Source of the DNA: Marinicella sediminis
Lineage (GTDB): Bacteria; Pseudomonadota; Gammaproteobacteria; Xanthomonadales; Marinicellaceae
Direction of reading: 5' to 3'
Assembly: GCF_002000055.1 (NCBI RefSeq)
Contig: NZ_MVBD01000002.1
Coordinates: 372,001-436,000 of the forward strand
Length of the DNA stretch: 64,000 nt
In this document: positions 49,280-58,400 of the stretch, one piece after another
Position numbering within the stretch: position 1 is the first letter of the stretch
Layout of the letters: each line of letters opens with the position of its first letter
Made by a program: the position numbers and the translations under genes
The notes under the pieces: generated by a model
Told to the model about the DNA's origin: nothing
The model's database searches: none
What the model saw: the letters and a program-made list of their open reading frames with translations, nothing else

Positions 49280-50448
49280 CCTCTGGATCGTCCACGCAAT
49301 ATCATCAGCCCGGCAAGCGCCATTGATGCCAGCAACACCGCCAGCGCATAAAACACCTCTTCCATGGAACGTGACAACAACCACCCAGCGCCGATACCCC
49401 CCATAAAAGCACCGAGGAATTCAGCCGATGAAAACACCCCCATGGCTGCACCACGGTACTGTTCACTGGCAGTTTTAGACAGTAAAGCAGGCATGGCGGC
49501 CTCAAGAAAATTAAACAGGCCAAAATAAACCACCAACAACAATGCCAACAACAGCAATGAACTGATACCCAGGGTGAACAGCAAAAAATTCAACCCAAGT
49601 AACAAAAAGCTGGTCAGCATGAAAGCATGGTGTTTTTTGAATTTTTCCTGCAATATGATCATTGGAACCATGATCAATAATGAAGCCAACAGCACCGGCA
49701 GATAGACCTTCCAGTGTGTCTCTATGGGCATTCCGAACTGATCTGCCAGCATCACCGGTAACACCAGGAATAAAGCGGTCATGCTGGCATGCAGCACAAA
49801 AATTCCCAGGTCCATAAACACCAGTTGTTTTTGTTTGATACAAAATAACAGTTCAGACCATTGATAATCCCTGCGGGTGCGTTTAGCCGGTTCATTGACA
49901 AACGCCCAAAGCACCACCAAAGCCAGTGCTGCCAACAGGGCGGTTATCCAGAACAAGCCTGACAGACCAAACAGATTGGCCAGTATCGGCCCGGTAATGA
50001 ATGCCAGCATGAAAGACAGTCCAATGCTGGAGCCAACAATACCCATCATCTTGCCCCTTTGTTCAGGTCGTGACACATCAGCGATCAATGCCAGACCCGT
50101 TGAAGCAATTGCACCCATGCCCTGTATCAGCCGGCCCAATATAATCATTTCTATGCTGCTTGCCAGCGCGGCGATCACTGACCCTGTCAGAAACAAGGTC
50201 AGCCCAAGGGTAATGACTTTTTTCCGACCCCAAACATCAGAGAGGAAGCCCATGGGAATTTGCAATATAGCCTGGGTCAAACCATAAACACCCACTGCAA
50301 CACCCAACAACACAGGGGTAGAACCATTGATTTCCTGGCCCATGATGGCAAACACCGGGAGAATCAAAAACAACCCATACATGCGCAAGGCAATCATGAA
50401 AGCGATGGCCAGTGCTGATCTTTTTTCGATTGAATTCATACGTGACAT
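49276..50448 (-). CDS. Major facilitator superfamily transporter
   Basis: About 390 residues with twelve predicted membrane helices. MFS motif A lies in the loop between helices 2 and 3 (GFLSDVWGRKKVITLG), with ILGRLIQGMGAIASTGLALIADVSRPEQRGKMMG covering helices 4-5 and their loop. This resembles YajR/drug-efflux type H+ antiporters; the C-terminal YAM domain of YajR is lacking. The start is set at MSRMNSIEK; no ribosome-binding site is clear. Substrate unknown. Confidence 0.88.
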   Translation of the reverse strand: MSRMNSIEKRSALAIAFMIALRMYGLFLILPVFAIMGQEINGSTPVLLGVAVGVYGLTQAILQIPMGFLSDVWGRKKVITLGLTLFLTGSVIAALASSIEMIILGRLIQGMGAIASTGLALIADVSRPEQRGKMMGIVGSSIGLSFMLAFITGPILANLFGLSGLFWITALLAALALVVLWAFVNEPAKRTRRDYQWSELLFCIKQKQLVFMDLGIFVLHASMTALFLVLPVMLADQFGMPIETHWKVYLPVLLASLLIMVPMIILQEKFKKHHAFMLTSFLLLGLNFLLFTLGISSLLLLALLLVVYFGLFNFLEAAMPALLSKTASEQYRGAAMGVFSSAEFLGAFMGGIGAGWLLSRSMEEVFYALAVLLASMALAGLMILRGRSRG

Positions 50449-50543
50449 AATGGCAGCGAATCTTAGCACCAAAGGGGCAGGATAACCACCGCTTTATGCA
50501 GATCATCAGCACCATCGGCGAGCTGTTTTAAGCGCCTGCATGA

Positions 50544-50693
50544 TCAGGCCGCACAGGTCCTGAAAAACACCATCAGTTCAAAATGACTCAGATCATTGCT
50601 GTGATTATCTGATTGCTCATCAAACCATGGTAACTGAATGATGTGCTCAAAAATCACAAAAGATAAGCCCTGGTCATAACCGGGGTTTTTCAT
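50544..50693 (-). CDS. Possible 49-residue protein with strong ribosome-binding site, TGA-terminated
   Basis: A short frame beginning MKNPGYDQGLSFVIFEH, not recognised. The ATG is preceded by AAAGGTG four bases upstream, one of the best ribosome-binding sites in the window. It ends at TGA (50544-50546), but the same frame then stays open for 26 further codons to a TAA only about 15 bases before the MFS start. It may be a genuine small protein ahead of the MFS gene, a longer gene broken by a nonsense mutation, or chance. It lies in what would otherwise be a gene-free gap. Confidence 0.35.
   Translation of the reverse strand: MKNPGYDQGLSFVIFEHIIQLPWFDEQSDNHSNDLSHFELMVFFRTCAA
50668..50690 (+). 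terminator. Terminator-like hairpin upstream of ispB
   Basis: CCCTGGT and ACCGGGG form a 7-bp stem (one G-T pair) around CATA, followed by TTTTT. It has the form of an intrinsic terminator on the plus strand, but no plus-strand gene ends nearby; it may shield ispB from read-through, or be coincidental within the small minus-strand frame. Confidence 0.4.
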
Positions 50694-50746
50694 GCGACAC
50701 CTTTGCAAAATCACCTTTTACCTTGCAATGCATCGTCTTTGCATGA

Positions 50747-50790
50747 TGTCAGCAACAAAAGTAAATGAAGGGCCAAGATCATTCGTTTAT
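50747..50790 (+). repeat. 44-bp repeat, copy B, overlapping the ispB promoter
   Basis: Matches 4869-4912 at 38 of 44 positions. The inverted repeat is shorter here (AATGA at 50764-50768, TCATT at 50779-50783, ten bases between). It covers the region from the expected -35 to the start of the -10 of ispB. Confidence 0.7.
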
Positions 50791-50793
50791 AAT
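50788..50793 (+). promoter_or_regulatory. ispB -10 box
   Basis: A perfect TATAAT 29 bp upstream of the ispB ATG. The hexamer 17 bases upstream (ATGAAG) is a poor -35, so an activator or other upstream contact may be needed. Confidence 0.55.
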
Positions 50794-50822
50794 AGCGTCA
50801 CCCATTCAACACAACAACAGAC

Positions 50823-51806
50823 ATGGAGCCAACCATCAACAACATCAATGATGTGATGTCGCTGACACAGCAAGACATGCAACAGGTAAACCGCCACCTT
50901 AAACAGCAACTGAATTCAGAGGTGGTACTGATCAACCAAATAGCTGCTTACATCATCAACAATGGTGGCAAGCGATTAAGACCGGTTTTGATGGTTTTGC
51001 TGGCCCGCGCCCTGAATTATGAAGGCAATCAACACATTAATTTGGCTGCGGTGATTGAATTGATACATACCGCCACATTGTTACACGATGATGTGGTTGA
51101 TGAGTCTGAAATGCGTCGTGGTGAAAAAACCTCTCATGAAATCTGGGGTAATTCAGCCAGCGTCCTGGTGGGTGACTTTTTGTACTCCAAATCGTTTCAA
51201 ATGATGGTTCAGGCGGACAGCATGGAAGTCATGTCGATCCTCTCTGATGCCACCAACAAGATATCTGAAGGCGAAGTTCAACAATTACTGAACATAGGCA
51301 ACGTGGATATTACAGAGTCAGCTTATCATCAGATCATTGCCAATAAAACGGCCAAACTGTTCGAAGCAGCTTGCCAATTGGCCGGGGTAATTACTGGCCA
51401 GAATAAACAGCAAAAACGACTGTTGGGTGAATATGGAATGCGTCTGGGTACGGCTTTTCAGATTGCTGATGATGTACTTGATTATATCGCTGATGACGAT
51501 TCCCTCGGCAAAAATCTTGGAGATGACTTTCGCGAAGGCAAACTCACCCTGCCGCTGATTTACTTGCTCAAATCAGGCAATGAAACCCAACAACAACAAG
51601 TCAGTTCAGCCATTCAGTCTCCAGATGAAACCAATTTCATACATTTCAGACAAATGGTACTTGATTCTGAAGCCATTCACTACACCCTGGAAGTAGCCCG
51701 GCAACACAGCAAACAAGCACAGCAAGCCATCAGTGACTTACCTGATTCAGTGGCCAAAGGCGCTTTGTTGTTTTTGTGTGATTATGCCTGGCAAAGAACC
51801 CAGTAA
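50823..51806 (+). CDS. ispB: Octaprenyl diphosphate synthase
   Basis: Trans-prenyltransferase that extends farnesyl diphosphate with isopentenyl diphosphate to the C40 side chain of quinones. 327 residues. First aspartate-rich motif LLHDDVVDESEMRRG, second QIADDVLDYIADD, and the GKRLRP substrate-binding segment near the N-terminus. Length and both motifs match IspB; the exact chain length made cannot be read from sequence. In many relatives it is divergent from rplU-rpmA, which are absent here. Confidence 0.94.
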   Translation: MEPTINNINDVMSLTQQDMQQVNRHLKQQLNSEVVLINQIAAYIINNGGKRLRPVLMVLLARALNYEGNQHINLAAVIELIHTATLLHDDVVDESEMRRGEKTSHEIWGNSASVLVGDFLYSKSFQMMVQADSMEVMSILSDATNKISEGEVQQLLNIGNVDITESAYHQIIANKTAKLFEAACQLAGVITGQNKQQKRLLGEYGMRLGTAFQIADDVLDYIADDDSLGKNLGDDFREGKLTLPLIYLLKSGNETQQQQVSSAIQSPDETNFIHFRQMVLDSEAIHYTLEVARQHSKQAQQAISDLPDSVAKGALLFLCDYAWQRTQ

Positions 51807-51824
51807 AACAGCAACTGTTTGCTG
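51804..51824 (-). terminator. Intrinsic terminator of the tRNA operon
   Basis: Read on the minus strand, CAGCAA and TTGCTG pair around ACAG and are followed by TTTTA, about 30 bp past the last tRNA-Glu. It overlaps the ispB stop codon. Confidence 0.65.
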
Positions 51825-51855
51825 AGCAGTAACAGTACGTTCAGAATGGTGAAAT

Positions 51856-51931
51856 TGGCGTCCCATAGGGGACTCGAACCCCTGTTGCCGCCGTGAAAGG
51901 GCGGAGTCCTAGGCCACTAGACGAATGGGAC
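51856..51931 (-). tRNA. tRNA-Glu (anticodon TTC), copy 2 of the operon
   Basis: 76 nt including an encoded CCA. The seven-base acceptor stem GTCCCAT pairs with ATGGGAC, the anticodon stem CCGCC/GGCGG holds the loop CTTTCAC, and the T-arm has GGTTCGAGTCC. It closely matches E. coli tRNA-Glu. Identical to the copy at 51974-52049. Confidence 0.97.
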
Positions 51932-51973
51932 GCTGGACTTTCATTGGCTTAACAATCACATGTCAGACGAAGA

Positions 51974-52049
51974 TGGCGTCCCATAGGGGACTCGAACCCC
52001 TGTTGCCGCCGTGAAAGGGCGGAGTCCTAGGCCACTAGACGAATGGGAC
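51974..52049 (-). tRNA. tRNA-Glu (anticodon TTC), copy 1 of the operon
   Basis: 76 nt, base-for-base identical to the neighbouring copy, including CCA. The 42-base spacer between the two copies is unrelated in sequence to the spacer on the other side. The tandem points to a recent duplication or gene conversion. Confidence 0.97.
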
Positions 52050-52082
52050 ACAGGACATCTGATTGTTAATGGTCTCTTAAGT

Positions 52083-52158
52083 TGGTGGAGCTAAGCGGGA
52101 TCGAACCGCTGACCTCAACACTGCCAGTGTTGCGCTCTCCCAGCTGAGCTATAGCCCC
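52083..52158 (-). tRNA. tRNA-Ala (anticodon GGC)
   Basis: 76 nt including encoded CCA. Acceptor stem GGGGCTA/TAGCTCC (one G-T pair), D-arm AGCTCAGCTGGGAGAGC, anticodon stem CAACA/TGTTG with loop CTGGCAG, and T-arm GGTTCGATCC. First gene of the Ala-Glu-Glu tRNA operon. Confidence 0.97.
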
Positions 52159-52174
52159 ACTTAAGAGGTTGCGT

Positions 52175-52203
52175 ATTATGGACATAATTTGTCCCTGAGT
52201 CAA
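52175..52203 (-). promoter_or_regulatory. Promoter of the tRNA operon
   Basis: On the minus strand, TTGACT (52198-52203) and CATAAT (52175-52180) are separated by exactly 17 bases, placing the transcript start about ten bases before tRNA-Ala. Confidence 0.8.
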
Positions 52204-52232
52204 TTCCTTTTATGAAGAAATTGTGAAATTTT

Positions 52233-52586
52233 TCATCCTCGGTAGACACAACCGGAGGTACAGGTTTCACAGACTTCAATTTGTGATAATTCCGGCAGTT
52301 TGGCTTTCAGTTTTTGCCAAATCCACAACGCCAGATTTTCACTGGTGGGATTTTCCAGACCTTCGATATGATTCAGACAGGCATGGTCCAATTCATCATA
52401 TAAAGGCGCAAAGGCAGTCTTGATGTCGGCAAAGTCAATGATCCAACCCAACTCAGGATCAGGCTCACCACTGACGGTAATGATGACTTTAAATGAATGA
52501 CCATGCAGGTTTCCACATTTGTGACCATCGGGCACATTTGGCAACCAGTGAGCTGATTCCAGGTAAAACTCTTTATAAATATCCAT
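52233..52586 (-). CDS. queD: 6-carboxy-5,6,7,8-tetrahydropterin synthase
   Basis: Converts 7,8-dihydroneopterin triphosphate to 6-carboxytetrahydropterin, the first pathway-specific step to queuosine. 117 residues. Zinc histidines in ESAHWL and LHGHSF, catalytic Cys in GHKCGNLHG, catalytic Asp/His in ELDHACLN, and the substrate Glu in VCETCTSG. The gene starts directly after the fur stop codon, so the two are co-transcribed. Confidence 0.94.
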   Translation of the reverse strand: MDIYKEFYLESAHWLPNVPDGHKCGNLHGHSFKVIITVSGEPDPELGWIIDFADIKTAFAPLYDELDHACLNHIEGLENPTSENLALWIWQKLKAKLPELSQIEVCETCTSGCVYRG

Positions 52587-52985
52587 TTACTTTTTCTTTA
52601 CGTACAGCACCATTTTGTGGTCGATCAATTCATAGCCTTGCTCTTCCACTATTTTAACCTGTAATTTTTCAAGCTCGGCATCGTAAAATTCAATTACTTT
52701 CCCAGAGTCAACGTCAACCATGTGATCATGGTGCTCACCAGTGTCCAGTTCATAGACAGCCTGATTTTCTTCAAATTGATGTTTACACACCAAACCAGCT
52801 GTTTCGAATTGATTCAGCACCCGGTAAATGGTCGCCAAACCAATGTCATGATCGGCTGCTTTCATTTCATCATACAGCGCTTCTGCACTGTAATGCTTAC
52901 CTTTGTGGTCGGTCAGAAACTCCAAAATCTGTAGTCGGGGTAAGGTAACTTTAAGGCCTGCATCTTTGATGTCTTTTTTGCTCAT
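52587..52985 (-). CDS. fur: Ferric uptake regulator
   Basis: Fe(II)-responsive repressor, 132 residues. The N-terminal winged helix contains KVTLPRLQILEFL and the recognition helix HDIGLATIYRVLNQFE. The metal-binding and dimerisation half shows HHDHMVDVDSGKVIEFYD. The C-terminal cysteine pairs seen in some Fur proteins (structural zinc) are missing, as in Pseudomonas Fur. Divergent from bamE, a common arrangement. Confidence 0.95.
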   Translation of the reverse strand: MSKKDIKDAGLKVTLPRLQILEFLTDHKGKHYSAEALYDEMKAADHDIGLATIYRVLNQFETAGLVCKHQFEENQAVYELDTGEHHDHMVDVDSGKVIEFYDAELEKLQVKIVEEQGYELIDHKMVLYVKKK

Positions 52986-53020
52986 GGATAAGAATTAACT
53001 GATATTTAATTGAATTTATT

Positions 53021-53031
53021 GTATCATTCTC
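53021..53031 (-). promoter_or_regulatory. Partial Fur-box-like sequence
   Basis: On the minus strand GAGAATGATAC matches about nine of the first ten bases of the Fur box consensus (GATAATGATA), but the other half is poorly conserved. It lies 36 bp upstream of fur and could serve autoregulation. Confidence 0.3.
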
Positions 53032-53057
53032 GGTTCAATTTTGGATACCTAATTAAA

Positions 53058-53393
53058 ATGAAAACTATTCTTATTGCCGTGTTCTTGACCACTTTGACCT
53101 TATCAGGATGCTACAAAGCCCCGGTTCAACAAGGCAACATCCTCAAGCAGGAAGACATTGATGAAGTCAAACCTGGTATGACCAAGCAACAAGTCGCCAT
53201 CATATTAGGCACACCCACCATTGCCGATCCTTTCAACCAGGATCGCTGGGACTACATAAACACCCTTAAATCAAAAGGAAAATACAAAAAGCTCAAGAAG
53301 TTCAGCCTGTTTTTTGAAGACAATCAACTGGTCAAAACCGAAGGTAACTATTTTCCCAACAAGGATGAAGTAACCACCACCGAAATCGAATAA
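53058..53393 (+). CDS. bamE: Outer membrane protein assembly factor BamE
   Basis: Small lipoprotein of the BAM complex that inserts beta-barrel proteins into the outer membrane. 111 residues from MKTILIAVF. Lipobox LSGC at about residue 20, then the SmpA/OmlA domain: IDEVKPGMTKQQVAIILGTP and DRWDYINTLK. Convergent with rnfH. Confidence 0.93.
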   Translation: MKTILIAVFLTTLTLSGCYKAPVQQGNILKQEDIDEVKPGMTKQQVAIILGTPTIADPFNQDRWDYINTLKSKGKYKKLKKFSLFFEDNQLVKTEGNYFPNKDEVTTTEIE

Positions 53394-53400
53394 AACCGCC

Positions 53401-53676
53401 TTACTTATTCTGCAATGCCCGTTGCCGACGCACTTCTTTGGGGTCGGCAATCAATGGCCGGTAAATCTCAACACGGTCTCCATCACGGAGCTGATGATCA
53501 AGAGATTTAACTTGGCTGAACACCCCTACTTTCATCTTTGCCAAATCAATTTCCGGATGGTGTTGCAAAACCCCTGAAGCTTCTATGCTTTGTTGTATTG
53601 TGGCGGGTTTTGGCAAATGAACCAGAAACAGTTTTTGCTCTTCCAAAGTGGCATAGATAACCTCAACCTTAAGCAT
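53401..53676 (-). CDS. rnfH: RnfH family ubiquitin-like protein
   Basis: 91 residues of beta-grasp (UPF0125) type. Family segments: VEVIYATLEEQKLF, TIQQSIEASGVLQHHPEIDL, KVGVFSQVKSLDHQLRDGDRVEIYRPLIADPKE and RRQRA. The start overlaps the ratA stop by 8 bp; the two are a conserved pair in gammaproteobacteria. The molecular role is not firmly known. Confidence 0.93.
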   Translation of the reverse strand: MLKVEVIYATLEEQKLFLVHLPKPATIQQSIEASGVLQHHPEIDLAKMKVGVFSQVKSLDHQLRDGDRVEIYRPLIADPKEVRRQRALQNK

Positions 53677-54109
53677 ATACAGCCCCTGCCCGGTTAACAA
53701 AATCATTCACCAGCCGGCCGGCGATCTGGTCAAAACCTTTGGCAAACATTTTCCCTATCACCTGAGACCTGATTTCATAGCTTAACTGTAATTCAACCTT
53801 CGATCCAAGCTCTGGAAACTGTAAAAACCGCCACTCACCAGACAAGCTTTGAAACGGACCACTGATCAGACTCATCAACATACGGGTTTTTTCTGCCTCC
53901 CTGATAATTTCGTTGCGGGTAACAAACTCTACCTGAATACCTTTGATTTTAATCAGCATCCCTGCTTCATAACCATTTTCAAATTGATGCTGAACAAATC
54001 CCCTCCGGCACCATTGTAAAAACTCAGGATAAGCCTGGACATGATTCACCAATGACAACATTTGTTCACTGTCATAAGGTACCAAAGCAGATTTGACTAT
54101 TTCTGACAT
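53669..54109 (-). CDS. ratA: RatA/COQ10-type START-domain protein
   Basis: 146 residues, single polyketide cyclase/START domain: VPYDSEQMLSLVNHVQAYPEFLQWC near the N-terminus, SLISGPFQSLSGEWRFL in the middle and FVNRAGAVY at the end. Homologues are described both as ribosome-association toxin RatA and as coenzyme Q-binding Coq10-like proteins; sequence alone does not decide between the two. Divergent from smpB, the usual neighbour. Confidence 0.92.
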   Translation of the reverse strand: MSEIVKSALVPYDSEQMLSLVNHVQAYPEFLQWCRRGFVQHQFENGYEAGMLIKIKGIQVEFVTRNEIIREAEKTRMLMSLISGPFQSLSGEWRFLQFPELGSKVELQLSYEIRSQVIGKMFAKGFDQIAGRLVNDFVNRAGAVYA

Positions 54110-54181
54110 AAGCGTCTTTCAGGGGTGCATTTTTACATTAAATTCAATACAATCAAAACCATTTCGTCACACACAACCGAT

Positions 54182-54655
54182 ATGGCCAAGACCAAGAAAA
54201 AGGATAATACCATTGTCGTCAATAAAAAGGCATCCCACGAATACCATTTTATTGAAGAATTTGAAGCCGGGCTTGAATTACAGGGCTGGGAAGTCAAAGC
54301 CATCCGGGAAGGAAAAGTCAATCTGGCCGAAAGCTATGTGTTTATTAAAAACGGGGAAGTCTTTCTGACCAACTGTCACATCACTCCATTGAACACAGCC
54401 TCCACTCATGTGGTCGCCGAGCCCAATCGCACCAAAAAACTGTTGTTACACAGACATCAAATCAACCACCTGATCGGTGCTGTGGAACGCAAAGGCCTGA
54501 CTCTGGTGGCCAGAAGCCTCTACTGGATAAAAGGCAAAGTCAAACTCAAAGTCATTCTGGCACAAGGCAAGAAGCTGCACGACAAGCGGGCAGCTTCCAA
54601 AGAAAAGGATTGGAATCGTCAAAAACAACGAATCCTTAAAGGCAATCAGCTCTGA
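54182..54655 (+). CDS. smpB: SsrA-binding protein
   Basis: Binds tmRNA and places it in stalled ribosomes for trans-translation. 157 residues from MAKTKKK. SmpB pattern: ASHEYHFIEEFEAGLELQGWEVKAIREGKVNL with ESYVFIKNGEVFL, then RTKKLLLHRHQI, LTLVARSLYWIKGKVKLKV and a basic C-terminal tail (KLHDKRAASKEKDWNRQK) that enters the mRNA channel. No tmRNA gene was seen in the window. Convergent and directly abutting pilE. Confidence 0.96.
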   Translation: MAKTKKKDNTIVVNKKASHEYHFIEEFEAGLELQGWEVKAIREGKVNLAESYVFIKNGEVFLTNCHITPLNTASTHVVAEPNRTKKLLLHRHQINHLIGAVERKGLTLVARSLYWIKGKVKLKVILAQGKKLHDKRAASKEKDWNRQKQRILKGNQL

Positions 54656-55060
54656 TCAATCGTTCCAGCAACCTGCCGGGGTTCTCTGGCCCAGACTATC
54701 AAACCGAATGCGCAGGCAATCCGGATCATCAGATGCCTGATTACCCAGGGCAACAGCCTGTAGTCGCCAGCCTCCATTGGGCCGGTCCTGGTGTCTGATT
54801 TGATAATCTTCCCAACGCAGGTAAGAGTTATCCAATGACAATGCCGTACCGCCACCAGACACGTTGGTTGGATAACGATTGGTGTTGGCATAAAACTTCT
54901 CATACATCCCAGCGACTTCAAGCAACTTATTGTGTGCTTCAGTGCGTTTACTCTGTACCACATACTGTCGGTAATTGGGAATGGCATAAGCCGCCAACAG
55001 GGCCACAATGGCCACTGTGATTAATAATTCTACCAGGGTAAAACCCTTCACTTTTTTCAT
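54656..55060 (-). CDS. pilE: Type IV minor pilin, PilE-like
   Basis: 134 residues. Class III signal KKVKG followed by FTLVELLITVAIVALLAAYAIP: cleavage after Gly6 by the prepilin peptidase, N-methylation of Phe and conserved Glu5. The globular part has two cysteines (in DPDCLRIRF and AGCWND) that could form the C-terminal disulfide. GGAG lies five bases upstream. Last gene of the minor-pilin operon, the position of pilE in Pseudomonas aeruginosa. Confidence 0.9.
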   Translation of the reverse strand: MKKVKGFTLVELLITVAIVALLAAYAIPNYRQYVVQSKRTEAHNKLLEVAGMYEKFYANTNRYPTNVSGGGTALSLDNSYLRWEDYQIRHQDRPNGGWRLQAVALGNQASDDPDCLRIRFDSLGQRTPAGCWND

Positions 55061-55062
55061 AC

Positions 55063-55416
55063 TTACTCCGCTGGTTTCTCTTTGGCCACCACAATGATTT
55101 GTTTAAAGTCACTCAGTTCAGGCACATCGGCTTTTGAATACAGCTCAAAAAAATACACCTCTCCAGGCTTCAGGTCTCTGATGCTGAGGGCTTTGTTGAT
55201 GTCTTCATCCAGATAGGCCTGGCTTTTATTGGCTTCCAGTCGGTACTTGTAGGACCGACCCTGTACAATCACAGTGCCGGATCCTATATTAACATCATCC
55301 AGCGAACTTTCAATCAGCCGGGTAACGTATCGGTCCTGTTGAGCCAGAGACAGGCCGGAAACCAGCAGTAAACCAGTCATCAGCATCAGTTTTTTCATTT
55401 TGTTTGTTACAAACAT
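55063..55416 (-). CDS. Small exported protein in the PilY2 position
   Basis: About 117 residues from MFVTNKMKK; GGAG lies six bases upstream. A signal peptide (LMLMTGLLLVSGLSLA) is followed by a short, mostly beta domain (INIGSGTVIVQGRSYKYRL-like segment and KPGEVYFFELYSKAD). It sits between pilY1 and pilE, where Pseudomonas has pilY2, and is similar in size. Orthology is inferred from position only. Confidence 0.65.
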   Translation of the reverse strand: MFVTNKMKKLMLMTGLLLVSGLSLAQQDRYVTRLIESSLDDVNIGSGTVIVQGRSYKYRLEANKSQAYLDEDINKALSIRDLKPGEVYFFELYSKADVPELSDFKQIIVVAKEKPAE

Positions 55417-55432
55417 GTTCATCTCCAATCAA

Positions 55433-58400
55433 TTATTCAGTCAACAGGTTAGTCCAATTACGCCGACGCCAGGTAAACTGGCTCAATGCAATCACCTGGG
55501 TGTTTTCAGCGCCTTCAATCACCACATTGATGTTACCACCACCCTGATTTTCCAGAATAGGTGGACGACCAATCACCAGGTCATCAATTTTAACGCTGTC
55601 TGCGGCCAGCAGTACAGTGATCGGATCACCATCAGGGCCCGTGATTTCATTCTCTCCATTGAATAATGGCCCAACAAATGGTGAACCACCATACAGTGGG
55701 TCGAAACCGGTCAACCAACTCACACCTCCACCTTGACAGGGATCAATACCGGCGGTCACAGTGGTGGCTGCCAATACAATTCTACCCCCAATCAATGTCA
55801 ATGGATTGGCCAGACGCTCACCGTCTTCACCTTCCCTGCCTAACTCAATCTTCCATCCATAATCAGCCGTAAAATTAGGCAAATCTTCAGGTTCCAATGG
55901 CAGGATATCCCTCAGGTTTGCGGTTTTTTTCTTCAAAACCCGATCGACAAAGCGTCCACTGGTGATGCTGAGGTCTGAATCTCCTGAAGTCAGGCCGTCA
56001 TAAACCCCAACAAAATATTGCTTGGCAGGCAGGTTTGTCGAACGATCAGGAATTTCTATGTATTTTCCAGTTCCATAAACCACCACCACGTCATTGGCTT
56101 TTGATTGTGATTCGTTGGGAATCGATACCACCAATGGTTTAACAGTGATGGGCCGGTCTTTGATGTTATCCGCTCTGACCACCCGCTCGATGGAAGAAGA
56201 CCAATTACTGGGGTCAGGATTGGTGAAATCAAAGCGCCAAAGGTTGCCATATAAGTCACCGGCATATGCATAATCGGCACCAATATCGATGTTGTTATTG
56301 TTCTCTGCCGTGCCTGGAGGAGAACTGCCTTCACTGTAGTACTCACTGTCTACAGCCACGGCAGTAGACATGCCATTTGGTGTACCTTGACTACCTACAT
56401 TGGTGTCCAGTTTGGCCAACAAGGCACCATCACTTAAACTCACCACATACAGTACCGCGGTGCCGTCACCAATGATGTTACGCGGATCGTTGGCATCTTC
56501 GTAATCTTTTTCAGAGTTGTTGTAACCATTGGGGATCAATGCCACCCATTGACCGGTACTTGAAATTCGGGTAATGGTGGCCTGACCATAAGAAAAGCCC
56601 ATGTCCGGATCATCGGCATCCGAGAATTCCCACAAAACATCTGGCTGACTGGCATTGGGGTTGGTGACGTCTATGGCATAAAACGCCTGACCTCCATAAC
56701 GCATACCACCGACCAGCACACTGCTCCAGCTGCCGTTGATGAAGGCATCAGTTACCCGAGGTGTATTGTCTACATATGACCAGTGTTTAAAATCGGGGTC
56801 AGCCAAACGATGGGCGTTTTCAAATGCCTTGGAAGGAATAAAGGCCCATTTCTCAGAACCTGGCGATCTACCCATTCCAGTGTCTTCGATTTTAATGGCG
56901 TGCAACATACCACTGTTGGAACCAATGAACAGGATGTTTTCACGGTCCTGGTTGGCTATCTTGAAATCCAGATAGTTGTTTTCACTCTCTGGCGATCCCT
57001 CGGGCCAGTAGTCATCCAGATAATTGGCACTGGGACCACGTTGTAAGAAGGGGCCTGAATGAACAATATCAGACAACACACTGTCACGATCTCTGAAAGG
57101 GCCATTCTGGAATGATTCTGTGCTTTGATCACCCCGAATAAAATTCACCAGTTGTTGAGGTGTTCCACCGGTGCGCAACAGCATTTCAGCGGCATTTTTG
57201 GTTAATTTTTCAGACAAATTGGCACTCAAAGCATTCAAATTAGAAGTGGCTTCAGCATCTTTGTCATAAACAAATATATTTCTGTCACTGAACGGTTGAT
57301 AAGACTCATTAACCACTGCAGTAGGACATTCCCTCAGGGTTGGATCAGTCAGTATACATGACGTATCCCATAGGATGTCATCACTGAATTCACCTTCACT
57401 GTTCACGTATCTGGCGAACAGGTTGCCGGTCCAGTTGGCTGAATCGAAACCAGGCGTATAAGCTTCTGTATTGGAAGTGATCACACCAGATGACACGGTT
57501 GAGGTGCTGCCTCTGGATAAGCGTTCCAAAATATTATTAACCACTTCATTCAAAGCTTTAATCAACTGATTGGGGTCATTGGCCGAAAAGAATCCGCCCC
57601 GGCTGTTCAATGAAGCATGCCAGACATCGTCGACTTTGCGCCCGTCATTATTGGCTGCTGGCCAATCACAATTCGGTGTAGCCGCGTTGCGCAACGAACG
57701 ATAAACAGCCTCCTTGGGCTCCAAGCCAGTAATGAATGGACAATTACCAAAATTACCCGCCTGGTATTCCAAAATGCGGGAGGCTTCCAGCCCCAGTCCT
57801 ACATTGTAAGTCACCACGTGTTGCCAGTAAGCCGGATCATTTTTCGGATTCCACATAAAGGCTGGCACATCCCATTCATTATCCACATTGGTGAAATCAA
57901 TTTCTGTACCAGTGCTGTCGGTGTAACTTTTCTTGAAACGCTTGACGTTGTTGTCCAATGCTGGGTTGAGGTCTCTGGCCCAGGCATCAAAGGCAATGTC
58001 AGCCAATGTTGAGCCGTCTTCACTGGCTTCATAGATGACTTGCTCACCACCACCATTGTACCCGGTATACAGGTTATCGGTGTCACCTGGCAATGAAAAG
58101 TTCTGCTCATCCTGTAAAAACCCATCTGTGCCATCATTGTAACCAGAGTCACCGTTCCAGGCGCCATCTGAAATGGCGATGTGGAAATTTTGCTGACAGG
58201 ATAAGTTGGTTTTGAAATCTTCTGAGTAATAACTGCTGTTCAGCTTAAACAGATCAGTGGTGCGCTTGAAAGCACTACGTAAAGGTGTTCCACCACTGGT
58301 GGGCACACCAAACAACCAGTCATAAAAATCTTCACGATGATCCAGTTCGAATTTATTCAAATTGGTGTACGTTCTGTCCCGGTTGATTTCCTGCCATCCC

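Noticed and set aside
50500-50546. Selenocysteine insertion at the TGA of the small frame before the MFS gene
   Set aside because: The downstream hairpin is weak, no Sec machinery is in the window and the peptide matches no known selenoprotein; left only as a check within a finding.
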